This document shows, piece after piece, positions 1 through 7,059 of a stretch of 32,905 nucleotides of DNA. The notes under the pieces are model-generated. The model did no database searches and was not told where the DNA came from. It saw nothing but the letters and a program-made list of their open reading frames with translations. The stretch is from Chloroflexota bacterium (GTDB lineage: Bacteria > Chloroflexota > Anaerolineae > UBA1429), in the NCBI GenBank assembly GCA_012841405.1, contig DUUT01000070.1, positions 1 through 32,905 of the forward strand, in the 5' to 3' direction. The position numbers were made by a program, and so were the translations under genes. Numbering within the stretch: the first letter of the stretch is position 1; each line of letters starts with the position of its first letter.

Positions 1-224
1 CCCGCCTCTTTGCCCTGCACATCCAGGACAATGACGGCCAGGGCGAGGATCAGCACCTGCTCCCTGGACGCGGCACCACTGACTGGGAGGCGTTCCTCGA
101 CGCGCTCGACGACATCCGCTTTGCCGGGCTGCGCACCTTTGAGGTGGGGCCCCACGTCGCCTCGCCGGAGGACGTCGCCGCCCTGAGTGCCCTGCGCGAG
201 GCGTGGTTGGCGCGGGGCCGCTGA
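1..224 (+). CDS. Sugar phosphate isomerase/epimerase, C-terminal fragment (AP endonuclease 2-like TIM barrel)
   Basis: Only the last 73 or so codons are in the window; the gene enters from the left edge and stops with TGA at 222-224. The visible peptide reads FALHIQDNDGQGEDQHLLPG followed by RGTTDWEAFLDAL. The pattern H-x-x-D-N-x-G-x-x-D-x-H-L-x-P-G-x-G-x-x-D-W is the C-terminal signature of the xylose-isomerase-like TIM barrel family, whose members isomerise or epimerise sugars and inositols, usually with a metal bound by His, Asp and Glu. The substrate cannot be told from this fragment. The next gene starts 74 bases downstream on the same strand and encodes a mutarotase-fold protein, so a shared carbohydrate role is plausible but inferred. 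Confidence 0.85.
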   Translation, partial: RLFALHIQDNDGQGEDQHLLPGRGTTDWEAFLDALDDIRFAGLRTFEVGPHVASPEDVAALSALREAWLARGR

Positions 225-298
225 CGCCGTCCGGGCACGCATCCTGCCCGCACCGGACGGAGGCGCGTGCCATCGATCAAGGGAGATAGGAGACCTCC

Positions 299-1234
299 AT
301 GAGCGCTTCTTGGATCGACTATGCCGGCTATCGGGGCTGCGTCACGCTGGAGAACACCGACACCCGCGTCGTCCTCGGGCCCCACGTCGGCGGGCGCGTA
401 CTCGAGTACGCCTGGCGCGGGGAGAATGCTCTGTGGCTCGACGCCGCGCACAACGGCATCACCGTCACGCCCGGGCAGCGGACGCCGCTCCTCTTCCCCT
501 CGGGCAGCCGCTTTGATATCGGCCCAGAGCTCACCCTCCCCCCGCGCCCCGAGCTGTGGGTCGGCCCCTGGGAAGCCGAGCTCACCGGCCCCCTGGCGGC
601 ACGGATGACGAGCTCCCCGAGCCCAAGCGTGGGGGTGCAGCTCACTCGCGAGTTCACCCTAGCGCCCGAGGGCTCGCACCTCGCCTGCACCCAGATCATG
701 CGCAACGTCGCGGACCGCCCGACGCGCTGCAACCACTGGGCGCGCACCTTTGGCCGCGGTCACGGCATCGCCATCGTGCCCCTCACCCCCGAGCTGAGCC
801 GCTTCCCGCATCAGTACGTCATGTACGTACCCAACGGGGGGATCGACGTGCGGCCGGAGGATCCCGCCATCCGCATACGCGACGGCTTTCTCGAGGTGTT
901 TGATACGCCGGCCTACCCCAAGCTGGGCATCGACGCGTACGCCGGATGGTTCGCCTACCTCATGCCCAACGATCTGCTGTTCATCAAGCGTTTTCCCACC
1001 TACCCCGACCGCGTCTACTTTGAGGCGGCGGGGCTGACCATCTCGCTCTGGTACTACCAGGACGTCGTCTGCGAGCTGGAGCCGATCGGCCCCGGCGAAA
1101 CGCTGGCCCCCGGCGCTTCGGCGTCCTTTACCGAGGAGTGGTGGCTCGTGCCGTTCCCCTTCCCCGAACAGCGCGACGCCCTGGACTTGGACAGCGTCGT
1201 CGCGGCCGCCGAGGCGGCGATGGGCGGCCGCTAG
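299..1234 (+). CDS. DUF4380-like / aldose epimerase-fold protein
   Basis: A 311-residue cytoplasmic protein with no signal peptide. The N-terminus (VVLGPHVGGRVLEYAWRGEN, about residues 24-43), the LLFPSGSRFDIGPE segment near residue 63 and the C-terminal LAPGASASFTEEWWL stretch fit the galactose-mutarotase-like beta-sandwich, most closely the DUF4380 group. That group is annotated by fold and has no assigned reaction. His and Arg residues that could be catalytic occur in NHWARTFGRGHG (about residues 146-157), but none is proven. The ATG at 299 is preceded by purine-rich GGGAGATAGGAGA, a good ribosome binding site. It lies 74 bases behind the sugar isomerase and may be co-transcribed with it. 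The family call rests on reading the sequence; another aldose-epimerase subfamily is possible. Confidence 0.75.
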   Translation: MSASWIDYAGYRGCVTLENTDTRVVLGPHVGGRVLEYAWRGENALWLDAAHNGITVTPGQRTPLLFPSGSRFDIGPELTLPPRPELWVGPWEAELTGPLAARMTSSPSPSVGVQLTREFTLAPEGSHLACTQIMRNVADRPTRCNHWARTFGRGHGIAIVPLTPELSRFPHQYVMYVPNGGIDVRPEDPAIRIRDGFLEVFDTPAYPKLGIDAYAGWFAYLMPNDLLFIKRFPTYPDRVYFEAAGLTISLWYYQDVVCELEPIGPGETLAPGASASFTEEWWLVPFPFPEQRDALDLDSVVAAAEAAMGGR

Positions 1235-1273
1235 AGCACCGACGCAACCCCCGGCCCGTACGACAGACAACGC

Positions 1274-1296
1274 GGGTGGCTCCGACGGAGCCCCCC
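1274..1296. terminator. GC-rich hairpin between convergent genes
   Basis: The arms 1274-1283 and 1287-1296 pair over 10 bp with one mismatch around a GAC loop. It lies between the ends of two convergent genes (stops at 1234 and 1359) and could terminate both. There is no T-tract on either side, so termination is inferred from structure and position only. Confidence 0.45.
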
Positions 1297-1358
1297 ACGT
1301 TGCCGTCCGGCGTCGCTCGCTGGCCACTGAAGAGTCTCCCCTGTGGCCGAGCGGGTCG

Positions 1359-3533
1359 TTACCGCACGACGATGGTGCCGGTCATGCCCAGTGCCACGTG
1401 GGGGACGCAGTACAGGTAGTACTCACCGGGCTCCTCAAAGGTATACGTCTCCATGACCGGCGGCCGACCGGGGAACACCTGGAGGTCGATGAGGCGCTCC
1501 TCGGCCTCCTCGCTCTCCTTGACGGTAAAGGTGTGATAGATGTCGGGGCTCGTGACGACGAAACGTACGGGCGTGCCCGCCTCCACCTCGATAGTGCTGG
1601 GCTCAAACTCGTACGCGCGCGCCACCACCTCGATCTCGACGACATCCCCCTCCTCGGGGGTCTCGCCGGCGGTCGGGGTACCCGTCAAGGCCGCCTCGGG
1701 GGTCTCCTCGGCCATGGGGGTGCCCGTTGGGCTCGGTTGCGTGGTGGGCGTCACTTCCATCGTGGGCGTGACGCGCTGGGTCGGCGTGACCTGCGGGGTT
1801 GCTGTTACCCCGGGCATGGGTGTGCGGGTGCCCTCGCCCGTCTCGGGCAGCTCTCCGGGCACCGCCCCCGTCGCCCCCAACCGCAGGGCGATGAGCAGCG
1901 GATTGTCGCCAACACCCGCAGGGATGAGGATGGTGTCACCGGCGACGGCGGGCCAGCCATTGATGCCGGCGGGCGCCTCATAGGTCCAGACGATAGCCCC
2001 ATCCTCACGGGAGATGGCATAGACAGTCCCGTCAAAGGTCGAGGTGAACACGAGGTCGTTCACCACCGTCGCGCCGCCGAAACTGACCGATTCGAGGGGT
2101 GTCGTCCAGAGGATCGCGCCAGTATCAACGTCGATGGCCGCCATCTCGGCGGTCCCCGTGCTCAGATCCGTCATGCCCTCAGCGTTCTGCACGGCTTGCG
2201 TACCATCCTCGGCATCAAAGGCGGTAGCGGTGTAGGGCGTCGGCAGGTTCAGGACGTTCACATAGAGGATGCCGTCGGCCAGGGCCATTGGCGTCTCGAC
2301 GCCGCCGTAGACGCCGGGTAGCACCTCGATGACCGTGTCCAGCGGGAGGCGCTCGAGCTCGTCGTTCTTGTGCTCACCCACCGACACGTTCCAGACCACC
2401 TCGCCGGTCTCGCGATCAAAGGCGATCACGCGCCCCAGCTTGCCGGCGCCGATCACGATCTCGCGTGCTTCGCCGCCGATCTCGGCCGTCGCCAACACCC
2501 GGGGAGCCTGAAAGTCGTGGTCAAAGAGGTCATGCGGTTTGACTTGCTGATCCCACACCAGCTCGCCGGTCTCGTGATCGATGGCCAGGATAGAGTTGGT
2601 GTAGAGGTTGGGGCCGGGCCGGCTCGTCCCGTTGGGAAAATCAACGATGCCAGGAAAGGGCGCGGGATTACCTGTGCCCCAGAAGGTGAGGCCGGTCTCG
2701 GTGTCGATGGCCGGCGGGAACCAGACACCGGCACCGCTGTTGATCTCGGGGTTCCCCCAGAAGGTGCCGCGCACCGTCTTGAACTGCCACACCACCTCGC
2801 CCGTCTCTTGGTCGATGCCATAGATATAACCGCTGGCGCCACCGGCGTAGCCGCGAATGGCCACTTGGTCCGCGCCGACGCCCTCGATCACCGCCCCGGC
2901 CGCCGTACCGGTGTGCACATGCCCACCGTAGGCGTACGGCTGGTGCGCACCGGACGGGCCGGTGAGCTCGGCGGCCCACAGCTCCTCACCCGTGGCCATG
3001 TCCAGGGCATGGAGTGTGTTCACCCCACCGTGGGCGAACACCTTGCCCCAGCCCACGGCCGGGCCGTTGGGGCCCACGGCCAGCTGGTCGATCATCTGCT
3101 CCCAGATGACCTCACCACTCTCCAGATCCAGGGCGAACACGTTGCTCCCCAGGTCCTGGAAAAAGACGGTGTCACTGATGATCAGCGGGTTCGAGGCGGC
3201 GGACCCGTATGGCCCGGCACCGGGGATCTCGAACACCCAGGCCACGCCCAGGTCCTGCACGTTCGCGGCGTTGATCTGCGACCCCATGGCGGCTCGCGTG
3301 TTGGCATAGTCCTTGTTCGCCACCGGCCACTGGTCCTCTGCCCCCGCAACCTCGGGCGGGATGTCTGGCACCTCATCCGTCGGTGTGGGGCTGGGGGTGA
3401 CCTGCTGCTGCGCCATGGCGACGGCCGGTACCACCTCCGCCGTCCTGGCCTGGTCGCCGTAGGCCACGCCTCCCACGCCGAGCACGAATGCCAACGTACA
3501 CACCACAATCAACCGTAGAACCCTTGCCTGCAT
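1359..3533 (-). CDS. Secreted PQQ-type beta-propeller fused to a C-terminal cupredoxin
   Basis: A 724-residue exported protein. An N-terminal signal peptide (basic MQARVLR, then a hydrophobic run ending near AYG/AMA) leads into an eight-blade-type propeller with at least seven D-x-x-[TD]-G-x-x-x-W blade motifs (such as DLESGEVIW, DHETGELVW and DRETGEVVW). GTGNPAP, NLYTNSILAID and PHDLFDHDF resemble PQQ alcohol dehydrogenases. The adjacent Cys-Cys of classic enzymes is not seen, so cofactor and substrate are open. A Thr/Pro-rich linker joins a cupredoxin of about 90 residues with type 1 copper ligands H667, C709, H712 and M717 (C-x2-H-x4-M). This suggests a dehydrogenase carrying its own electron acceptor outside the membrane. 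The ATG at 3533 is chosen because AAGGGAG lies eight bases upstream and the signal peptide follows; a longer frame to 3572 adds an unlikely prefix. Confidence 0.88.
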   Translation of the reverse strand: MQARVLRLIVVCTLAFVLGVGGVAYGDQARTAEVVPAVAMAQQQVTPSPTPTDEVPDIPPEVAGAEDQWPVANKDYANTRAAMGSQINAANVQDLGVAWVFEIPGAGPYGSAASNPLIISDTVFFQDLGSNVFALDLESGEVIWEQMIDQLAVGPNGPAVGWGKVFAHGGVNTLHALDMATGEELWAAELTGPSGAHQPYAYGGHVHTGTAAGAVIEGVGADQVAIRGYAGGASGYIYGIDQETGEVVWQFKTVRGTFWGNPEINSGAGVWFPPAIDTETGLTFWGTGNPAPFPGIVDFPNGTSRPGPNLYTNSILAIDHETGELVWDQQVKPHDLFDHDFQAPRVLATAEIGGEAREIVIGAGKLGRVIAFDRETGEVVWNVSVGEHKNDELERLPLDTVIEVLPGVYGGVETPMALADGILYVNVLNLPTPYTATAFDAEDGTQAVQNAEGMTDLSTGTAEMAAIDVDTGAILWTTPLESVSFGGATVVNDLVFTSTFDGTVYAISREDGAIVWTYEAPAGINGWPAVAGDTILIPAGVGDNPLLIALRLGATGAVPGELPETGEGTRTPMPGVTATPQVTPTQRVTPTMEVTPTTQPSPTGTPMAEETPEAALTGTPTAGETPEEGDVVEIEVVARAYEFEPSTIEVEAGTPVRFVVTSPDIYHTFTVKESEEAEERLIDLQVFPGRPPVMETYTFEEPGEYYLYCVPHVALGMTGTIVVR

Positions 3534-3947
3534 CACGCACACTCCCTTAACGACTACGCTCAACAGGCGCACTCGGACACACCAGCGTCACTGCAAAAAC
3601 GCGTTCGGCGAGTGTATGGCGATGCGCTGTGTATCGACCACGGTCAGTGATGGTGCGACGTGATGCGCGCAGAGAGGGTGCACTGTGGCGTGTCGCAGGA
3701 TCCGCAGTCAGGCGGTTAAGACAGGGAACATGCGGGGTTGGCGCATGCGTTACGCGACGAGTATGGGGGAGGACCGTTCACCGGGGTTGTCGCCGGGATG
3801 GGGACCGAGGCGCCTAGGACCATTTCCGTTGGGCCACGTCAGAGCAAAGACGCGCTGCACACCTCCTTCGCCACAGAACCTGAGGCCGATGGAGCGCATG
3901 GATTCTGCTGACAGGGTGTCGGTGGAGAGCCTGGACGGTATAATCTC

Positions 3948-3976
3948 AGCATACCACCGCCACCGGCGCCTGTCAA
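3948..3976 (-). promoter_or_regulatory. Sigma-70-type promoter for the propeller/cupredoxin gene
   Basis: On the minus strand, consensus -35 TTGACA (3976-3971) is followed after exactly 17 bases by -10 TATGCT (3953-3948). The expected start of transcription is near 3941, leaving a leader of about 410 nt before the ATG at 3533. Hexamers and spacing are directly visible; the link to this gene is inferred from orientation and the absence of another gene between. Confidence 0.7.
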
Positions 3977-3997
3977 CGGACGTTCTGAACGCGTTGA

Positions 3998-4117
3998 CCG
4001 GTGGAGGGGGGCCATGCCCCGCGCGCAGGGCGTAGGGCCAGCTCCCGACAGCCCGCGCCGGCGGGCTTGGCCGTCTCAGCGCCAGGCTTTTGCCTGCGGC
4101 GTCATGCCGCCATGCGC
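3998..4117 (+). repeat. Dispersed two-block hairpin repeat, copy A
   Basis: Block 1 (3998-4023) and block 2 (4041-4117) both recur in inverted orientation at 28538-28563 and 28405-28481. Block 1 matches at 24 of 26 positions and block 2 at 70 of 77. Block 2 folds into three successive hairpins: GCCCGC/GCGGGC at about 4051-4066, CAGGC/GCCTG at about 4083-4096 and GCGGC/GCCGC at about 4096-4110. All seven substitutions between the copies lie in loops or between stems. It could be a REP/MITE-like element or part of a structured RNA; nothing identifies it further. Confidence 0.8.
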
Positions 4118-4124
4118 TACGCCG

Positions 4125-4169
4125 CGGACTCGGTCCGGCGCTAGCGGCTCAGGCGTGCGACGCCTGAGC
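4125..4169 (+). repeat. Two further hairpins directly after repeat copy A
   Basis: CGGAC/GTCCG (4125-4129 with 4133-4137, three-base loop) and a perfect 9-bp stem GCTCAGGCG/CGCCTGAGC (4147-4155 with 4161-4169, five-base loop) follow the three hairpins of the repeat. Together they make five stem-loops within about 120 bases. They were not found next to copy B, so they may not belong to the mobile unit. Confidence 0.65.
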
Positions 4170-4246
4170 TTGGCCACGTCGGCCTCCACCGGCTTGCGGA
4201 CCGCGCTCCAGGAGGACACGTCCGCCCGGCTACGCTCCAGCGGCCT

Positions 4247-4272
4247 GTCGCCAGCATGAGTCGCCAGCATGA
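4247..4272 (+). repeat. Perfect 13-bp tandem duplication
   Basis: GTCGCCAGCATGA occurs twice head to tail (4247-4259 and 4260-4272) in the gene-free region upstream of the UroD-like gene. It may be replication slippage or a paired protein-binding site; the sequence alone does not tell. Confidence 0.85.
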
Positions 4273-4338
4273 TTCGTCAGAAACCAAAGCCGCCTGCTAC
4301 ATGGGCGGACGGTTGAGACGAATGCATGCGGCACGGCA

Positions 4339-4367
4339 TAGACGTGGCCGCAGGCCCATGCTATAGT
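4339..4367 (+). promoter_or_regulatory. Promoter for the UroD-family gene
   Basis: TAGACG (4339-4344) lies 17 bases before TATAGT (4362-4367). The -35 matches consensus at four of six positions and the -10 at five of six. The expected transcript start near 4374 gives a leader of about 29 nt before the ATG at 4403. Confidence 0.5.
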
Positions 4368-4402
4368 GTACGCGTCGTACCCGGATCCAGGATGGTGCAG
4401 CC

Positions 4403-5455
4403 ATGAACCCACGCGAACGTGTGCGCCTGGCCCTCACCTGCCGTCGGCCCGACCGCATCCCCAAGGCGTTGGGCTTTTTCCCCGTTTCGCGCGCCGAGAC
4501 GGCCCCCGTCCCCACCGAGGATTACCTGCAGATCGACGTGCGCTTTGCCCGCTTTGTCCCGCTCCCCGAGCAGGATGACTTTCGCCGCTACCTGGCCACC
4601 CTGCCCGAGGACGTCCACCTGGGCGATATGGATCAGCTGCGCACCTACCACGAGTGGGATTACCATCCCGAATCCGAGCCGGACGACCTGCCCCGCTCGC
4701 GGGAGCGCGTCGAGGCGACCCTCGAGCGCCTCGTGCCCACCCTCACCGATCCGAGTCGCTCACTCAGCCTGCCAGCACAGGTGCGCGCCTGGCACGATGT
4801 GGGGTGGGCCGTCGCCGGAGCCCCGCCCCACCTCGGGGGCAAGCTGTTCGAGGCCGCCTATCGCCTGCGCGGCTTTCAGCGCTTTCTCCTCGACCTGGCC
4901 ACCAGCGAGCCGTGGGTGCACTATCTCCTCGACCAGCTCACCGAGCTCCTGGTGCACAACGTGCGCCTCCTGGCCCACGCTGGCGTCGACGTCCTGCTAC
5001 TGGATGATGACGTGGCCATGCCCACCGGGCTGGTGATCAGCCCGGCCATGTGGCGCCACTTTCTCAAGCCACGCTATACCCGCGCCATCCGTGCCGCGCG
5101 CGAGGTAGCACCGGATATCGTCGTGTTCTACCACAGCGATGGCGATTTCAGCGCCCTGCTGCCGGACCTCATCGACGTCGGCGTGCAGGTCATCAACCCG
5201 GTGCAGCCCGACTGCATGGATGCCCTGGCCATCAAGCGCGCCTTTGGTGACCGGTTGGCGCTGTGGGGCACCGTGCGCACGGCCAACCTCTGGGTGCGCG
5301 GCACGCCGGACCAGATCCGCCGCGAGGTCAAGCATCGCGTCGAGACGCTGGGGCCGGAGGGCCTCCTGCTGGCCCCCGCCTATGACCTCGACGATGTCCC
5401 CTTTGCCAATATCGCCGCCTTTTGCGAGGCAGCGGACACCTACGGCCGCCTGTAG
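4403..5455 (+). CDS. Uroporphyrinogen decarboxylase (URO-D) family protein
   Basis: A 350-residue cytoplasmic TIM-barrel protein. It starts MNPRERVRLALTCRRPDRIP, the usual opening of the URO-D superfamily. Further family markers are LLDDDVAMPTGLVISPAMWR (about 197-216), VFYHSDGDFSALLPDLIDVG (about 238-257), INPVQPDCMD (about 260-269) and the C-terminal DDVPFANIAAFCEAADTYG. The superfamily includes haem-pathway UroD and corrinoid methyltransferases (MtaA/CmuA-like). No haem-synthesis gene or corrinoid protein is adjacent, and the zinc-type HxCx motif of methyltransferases reads HSDG here, so the reaction is unknown. The ATG at 4403 has only a weak AGGATGG site upstream. It is convergent with the following DUF308-like gene. 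Confidence 0.85.
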   Translation: MNPRERVRLALTCRRPDRIPKALGFFPVSRAETAPVPTEDYLQIDVRFARFVPLPEQDDFRRYLATLPEDVHLGDMDQLRTYHEWDYHPESEPDDLPRSRERVEATLERLVPTLTDPSRSLSLPAQVRAWHDVGWAVAGAPPHLGGKLFEAAYRLRGFQRFLLDLATSEPWVHYLLDQLTELLVHNVRLLAHAGVDVLLLDDDVAMPTGLVISPAMWRHFLKPRYTRAIRAAREVAPDIVVFYHSDGDFSALLPDLIDVGVQVINPVQPDCMDALAIKRAFGDRLALWGTVRTANLWVRGTPDQIRREVKHRVETLGPEGLLLAPAYDLDDVPFANIAAFCEAADTYGRL

Positions 5456-5505
5456 GGCCCACGTTGGCCCCAGTCACCGCCCGGGCCCGAACCGGCGATG
5501 CCGCT

Positions 5506-5539
5506 GCCGCCGCTCATCTCGCGTCGCGAGATCGGCGGC
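5506..5539. terminator. Strong bidirectional hairpin between convergent genes
   Basis: An inner inverted repeat ATCTCGCG/CGCGAGAT (5516-5523 with 5525-5532) is flanked by outer arms GCCGCC/GGCGGC (5506-5511 with 5534-5539). It sits in the 90-bp gap between the converging UroD-family and DUF308-like genes and can serve both strands. No T-tract follows. Confidence 0.6.
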
Positions 5540-5545
5540 GCGCGG

Positions 5546-6295
5546 TCAGCGGCCGGCGACGTCCGGCCCGCCATCCCTCTCGACCTCGGGTTGGCGTTCC
5601 GCCTCCGGCGCGGGATAGACCCTGATCGCGGATCGCGCCGGCTCTGGCACAGGGCGCTCTGCTGCCGGCGGCTCCGCCATCTGCGGCCCTGCCAGCGGCG
5701 GCGCCACCCCGGCGAGCGCCTCCTCACGCTCGATTTCGCGCTCGACCCGCTCAGCCGGACGCCGGCCCAGTGCGCCCACGATGGCCACGAGGCCCCCCAA
5801 GATGGCAACGGCGGCCATCACACCGGTGAGTACCGACGTGGTGATCACCGGCGTGCTCAGCAGGGCCACCCCCAGCAGCGACAGCGTCAGGCCCAGCACG
5901 CCGAGCGCCCAGCCGGCCCCGTCCATCACGGTTCGGGCCAGGTACGTCGCCCCGGCGATGATGCCATAGAGCCCCAGGATCCACGTGAGGGTGACCGGCA
6001 CGAGAGCGGCGGCCCACAGGGGGTGATCGATCACCAGCGCCGCCGCGATGACACCCAGGACCGCCGACACGAGCTTGGCCGCCCACAGCCGCCGATCGAC
6101 AAAGATGCTCACCGCCGCCGCGGTGGCTACCACCATCCAGAACCAACCGAGTGCCTGGGCGAGCAGCTCGACCGTCACTCCCAGCGCACTGAGCAGCACG
6201 AGTCCCAGAAGGACCGCGCCAACACCCTGCAACAGCACCAACCACCACGGGTAGACCGGTCGCGATTCCGCAGGCGATCGTGTGATCGCGTTCAT
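5546..6295 (-). CDS. HdeD/DUF308-like integral membrane protein
   Basis: A 249-residue membrane protein with about six hydrophobic helices between residues 15 and 180 (PWWLVLLQGVGAVLLGLVLL, LGWFWMVVATAAAVSIFV, a run around KLVSAVLGVIAAALVI, and three more). A Pro/Glu/Ala-rich charged tail of about 65 residues follows. Paired short helices with GLYGIIAGATYLA-type loops fit the HdeD/DUF308 family, associated with acid or stress tolerance in enterobacteria but of unknown activity elsewhere. The ATG at 6295 is preferred because GGGAGG lies eight bases upstream and the first helix follows; an open frame continues to 6487 but its extra residues are low-complexity and basic. Its promoter lies at 6500-6528, giving a leader of about 200 nt. 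Confidence 0.8.
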   Translation of the reverse strand: MNAITRSPAESRPVYPWWLVLLQGVGAVLLGLVLLSALGVTVELLAQALGWFWMVVATAAAVSIFVDRRLWAAKLVSAVLGVIAAALVIDHPLWAAALVPVTLTWILGLYGIIAGATYLARTVMDGAGWALGVLGLTLSLLGVALLSTPVITTSVLTGVMAAVAILGGLVAIVGALGRRPAERVEREIEREEALAGVAPPLAGPQMAEPPAAERPVPEPARSAIRVYPAPEAERQPEVERDGGPDVAGR

Positions 6296-6499
6296 CGTCA
6301 CGCCTCCCATCACGGCAAACGGTACGAGTTGGCTTCGAGTGGGAGTGCGGTAACGTGGCGCGATGCGGCGCACCGGCATAGGACGGCGTGTCGTAGGTAC
6401 GATGCGTGTCGTGGTGGGTAGGGGCCGGCTGGTACCGCGGGCAGGTGGGCCCGCGGCGCCGTGGAGGGGATGGCGGATCGTTGCCACTCGTCTATACGT

Positions 6500-6528
6500 A
6501 TTCTAGCGTGTTTTGTGGCCCCCGCCAA
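6500..6528 (-). promoter_or_regulatory. Promoter for the DUF308-like membrane protein
   Basis: On the minus strand TTGGCG (6528-6523) precedes TAGAAT (6505-6500) by 17 bases. Transcription should start near 6493, about 198 nt before the ATG at 6295. Confidence 0.6.
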
Positions 6529-6709
6529 GGCCTGCATCGGAGGCACGCCGTCATCCGCCACGACGCACGCTCTGTATCGTGAGAGCCATATCCATGCAGG
6601 TTTCGCTGACGCCTCTACCAGCGAGATCGTGTACTACTCTCTACTGGAGTAGAGAAGGAACAGATCAGCCGGGGGTCTCCGTGTTCGATGAAATGCATCC
6701 CTTCGCTAG

Positions 6710-6738
6710 TTGACAAGGCAGAGATCGGGTTGTATTCT
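6710..6738 (+). promoter_or_regulatory. Near-consensus promoter for the GAF/PAS sensor kinase
   Basis: Consensus TTGACA (6710-6715) is followed after 17 bases by TATTCT (6733-6738). Transcription would start near 6745, about 85 nt before the GTG at 6830. The promoter placing the start well upstream of 6830 supports the idea that coding begins there and not at 7060. Confidence 0.75.
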
Positions 6739-6829
6739 GCCCCTTGGTAAGGATACTGGCTTGTTTATCCCTTTCTTCATACAGCAACCATCGCGGCCGA
6801 GGGAGATCCATTCGCGCTGGGGGTATCAA

Positions 6830-7059
6830 GTGGCGGTCGAGCATCACCATCGCATCGTTATCGCCGCGTCGGCGCACCTCGACGCTCGCATCCAGGAGGC
6901 CTGGGGGAACAGCGACGGCGCCTCCCTGTACAGCCTCCCCCTCCGGCCCTGACGTCTCCTTTCACCGCCCACTGGGACCTCGCCATCGTCGAGTATGCCC
7001 TCGGTGACGCCCTCCGCCCCTCGTCACCCTTCTGCACCCTCCATGGCGCCCGGCCCGAG
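6830..7059 (+). other. Out-of-frame 5' part of the sensor kinase: split receiver-like domain
   Basis: From a GTG at 6830 (GGGGGT six bases upstream) one frame reads VAVEHHHRIVIAASAHLDAR onward to SLYSLPLRP and stops at 6950-6952; it resembles the first strand and helix of a receiver domain. The frame of the downstream kinase is open here without a start codon and reads AHWDLAIVEYALGDALRP, then VPIIAVSDAPLEEAIVEALR, which are strands 3 and 4 of the same fold. Adding one base near the C-run at 6936-6940 joins the two into one receiver-like domain. Either the assembly lacks a base or the gene is truly frameshifted. The acidic pair, the phospho-Asp (Glu in VEY) and the Lys are all missing, so it would be a pseudo-receiver. 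Confidence 0.7.

Larger units (their letters stand above)
3534..4402. other. Gene-free intergenic region of 869 bp between divergent genes
   Basis: No convincing gene is seen. On the minus strand it holds a strong promoter (3948-3976) and the roughly 410-nt leader of the propeller/cupredoxin gene (3534-3941). On the plus side it holds hairpin repeat copy A (3998-4117), two more hairpins (4125-4169), a 13-bp tandem duplication (4247-4272) and a promoter for the UroD-like gene (4339-4367). Short open frames here have no family resemblance, and one of them is just the translated hairpin repeat. Confidence 0.7.
6296..6829. other. Intergenic region of 534 bp between divergent genes
   Basis: No gene is seen. 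It holds divergent promoters for the DUF308-like gene (6500-6528, minus) and the sensor kinase (6710-6738, plus). Between them is a small stem-loop, CTCTAC/GTAGAG around 6638-6653. Short frames in the region show no family resemblance. Confidence 0.65.

Noticed and set aside
2370..3518. A 382-codon plus-strand frame opposite the propeller/cupredoxin gene
   Set aside because: The minus-strand product has signal peptide, blade repeats and copper ligands; the antisense product has low-complexity His/Gly/Arg composition.
3860..3868. Consensus Shine-Dalgarno AAGGAGGTG on the minus strand in the long leader
   Set aside because: No start codon at proper distance opens a frame of convincing length or composition.
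3939..3944. Perfect plus-strand TATAAT hexamer ahead of repeat copy A as promoter of a repeat RNA
   Set aside because: No acceptable -35 at 16-18 bases and no extended -10; the nearest CTGACA is 25 bases away.
3685..4035. Possible 116-codon gene in the gene-free region before repeat copy A
   Set aside because: No ribosome binding site, no recognisable domain, and it runs into the repeat and across a convincing minus-strand promoter.
4014..4259. Possible 81-codon gene sharing a peptide with a minus-strand frame near 28400
   Set aside because: The shared peptide is only the translation of the duplicated hairpin repeat; substitutions track DNA stems and not codon positions.
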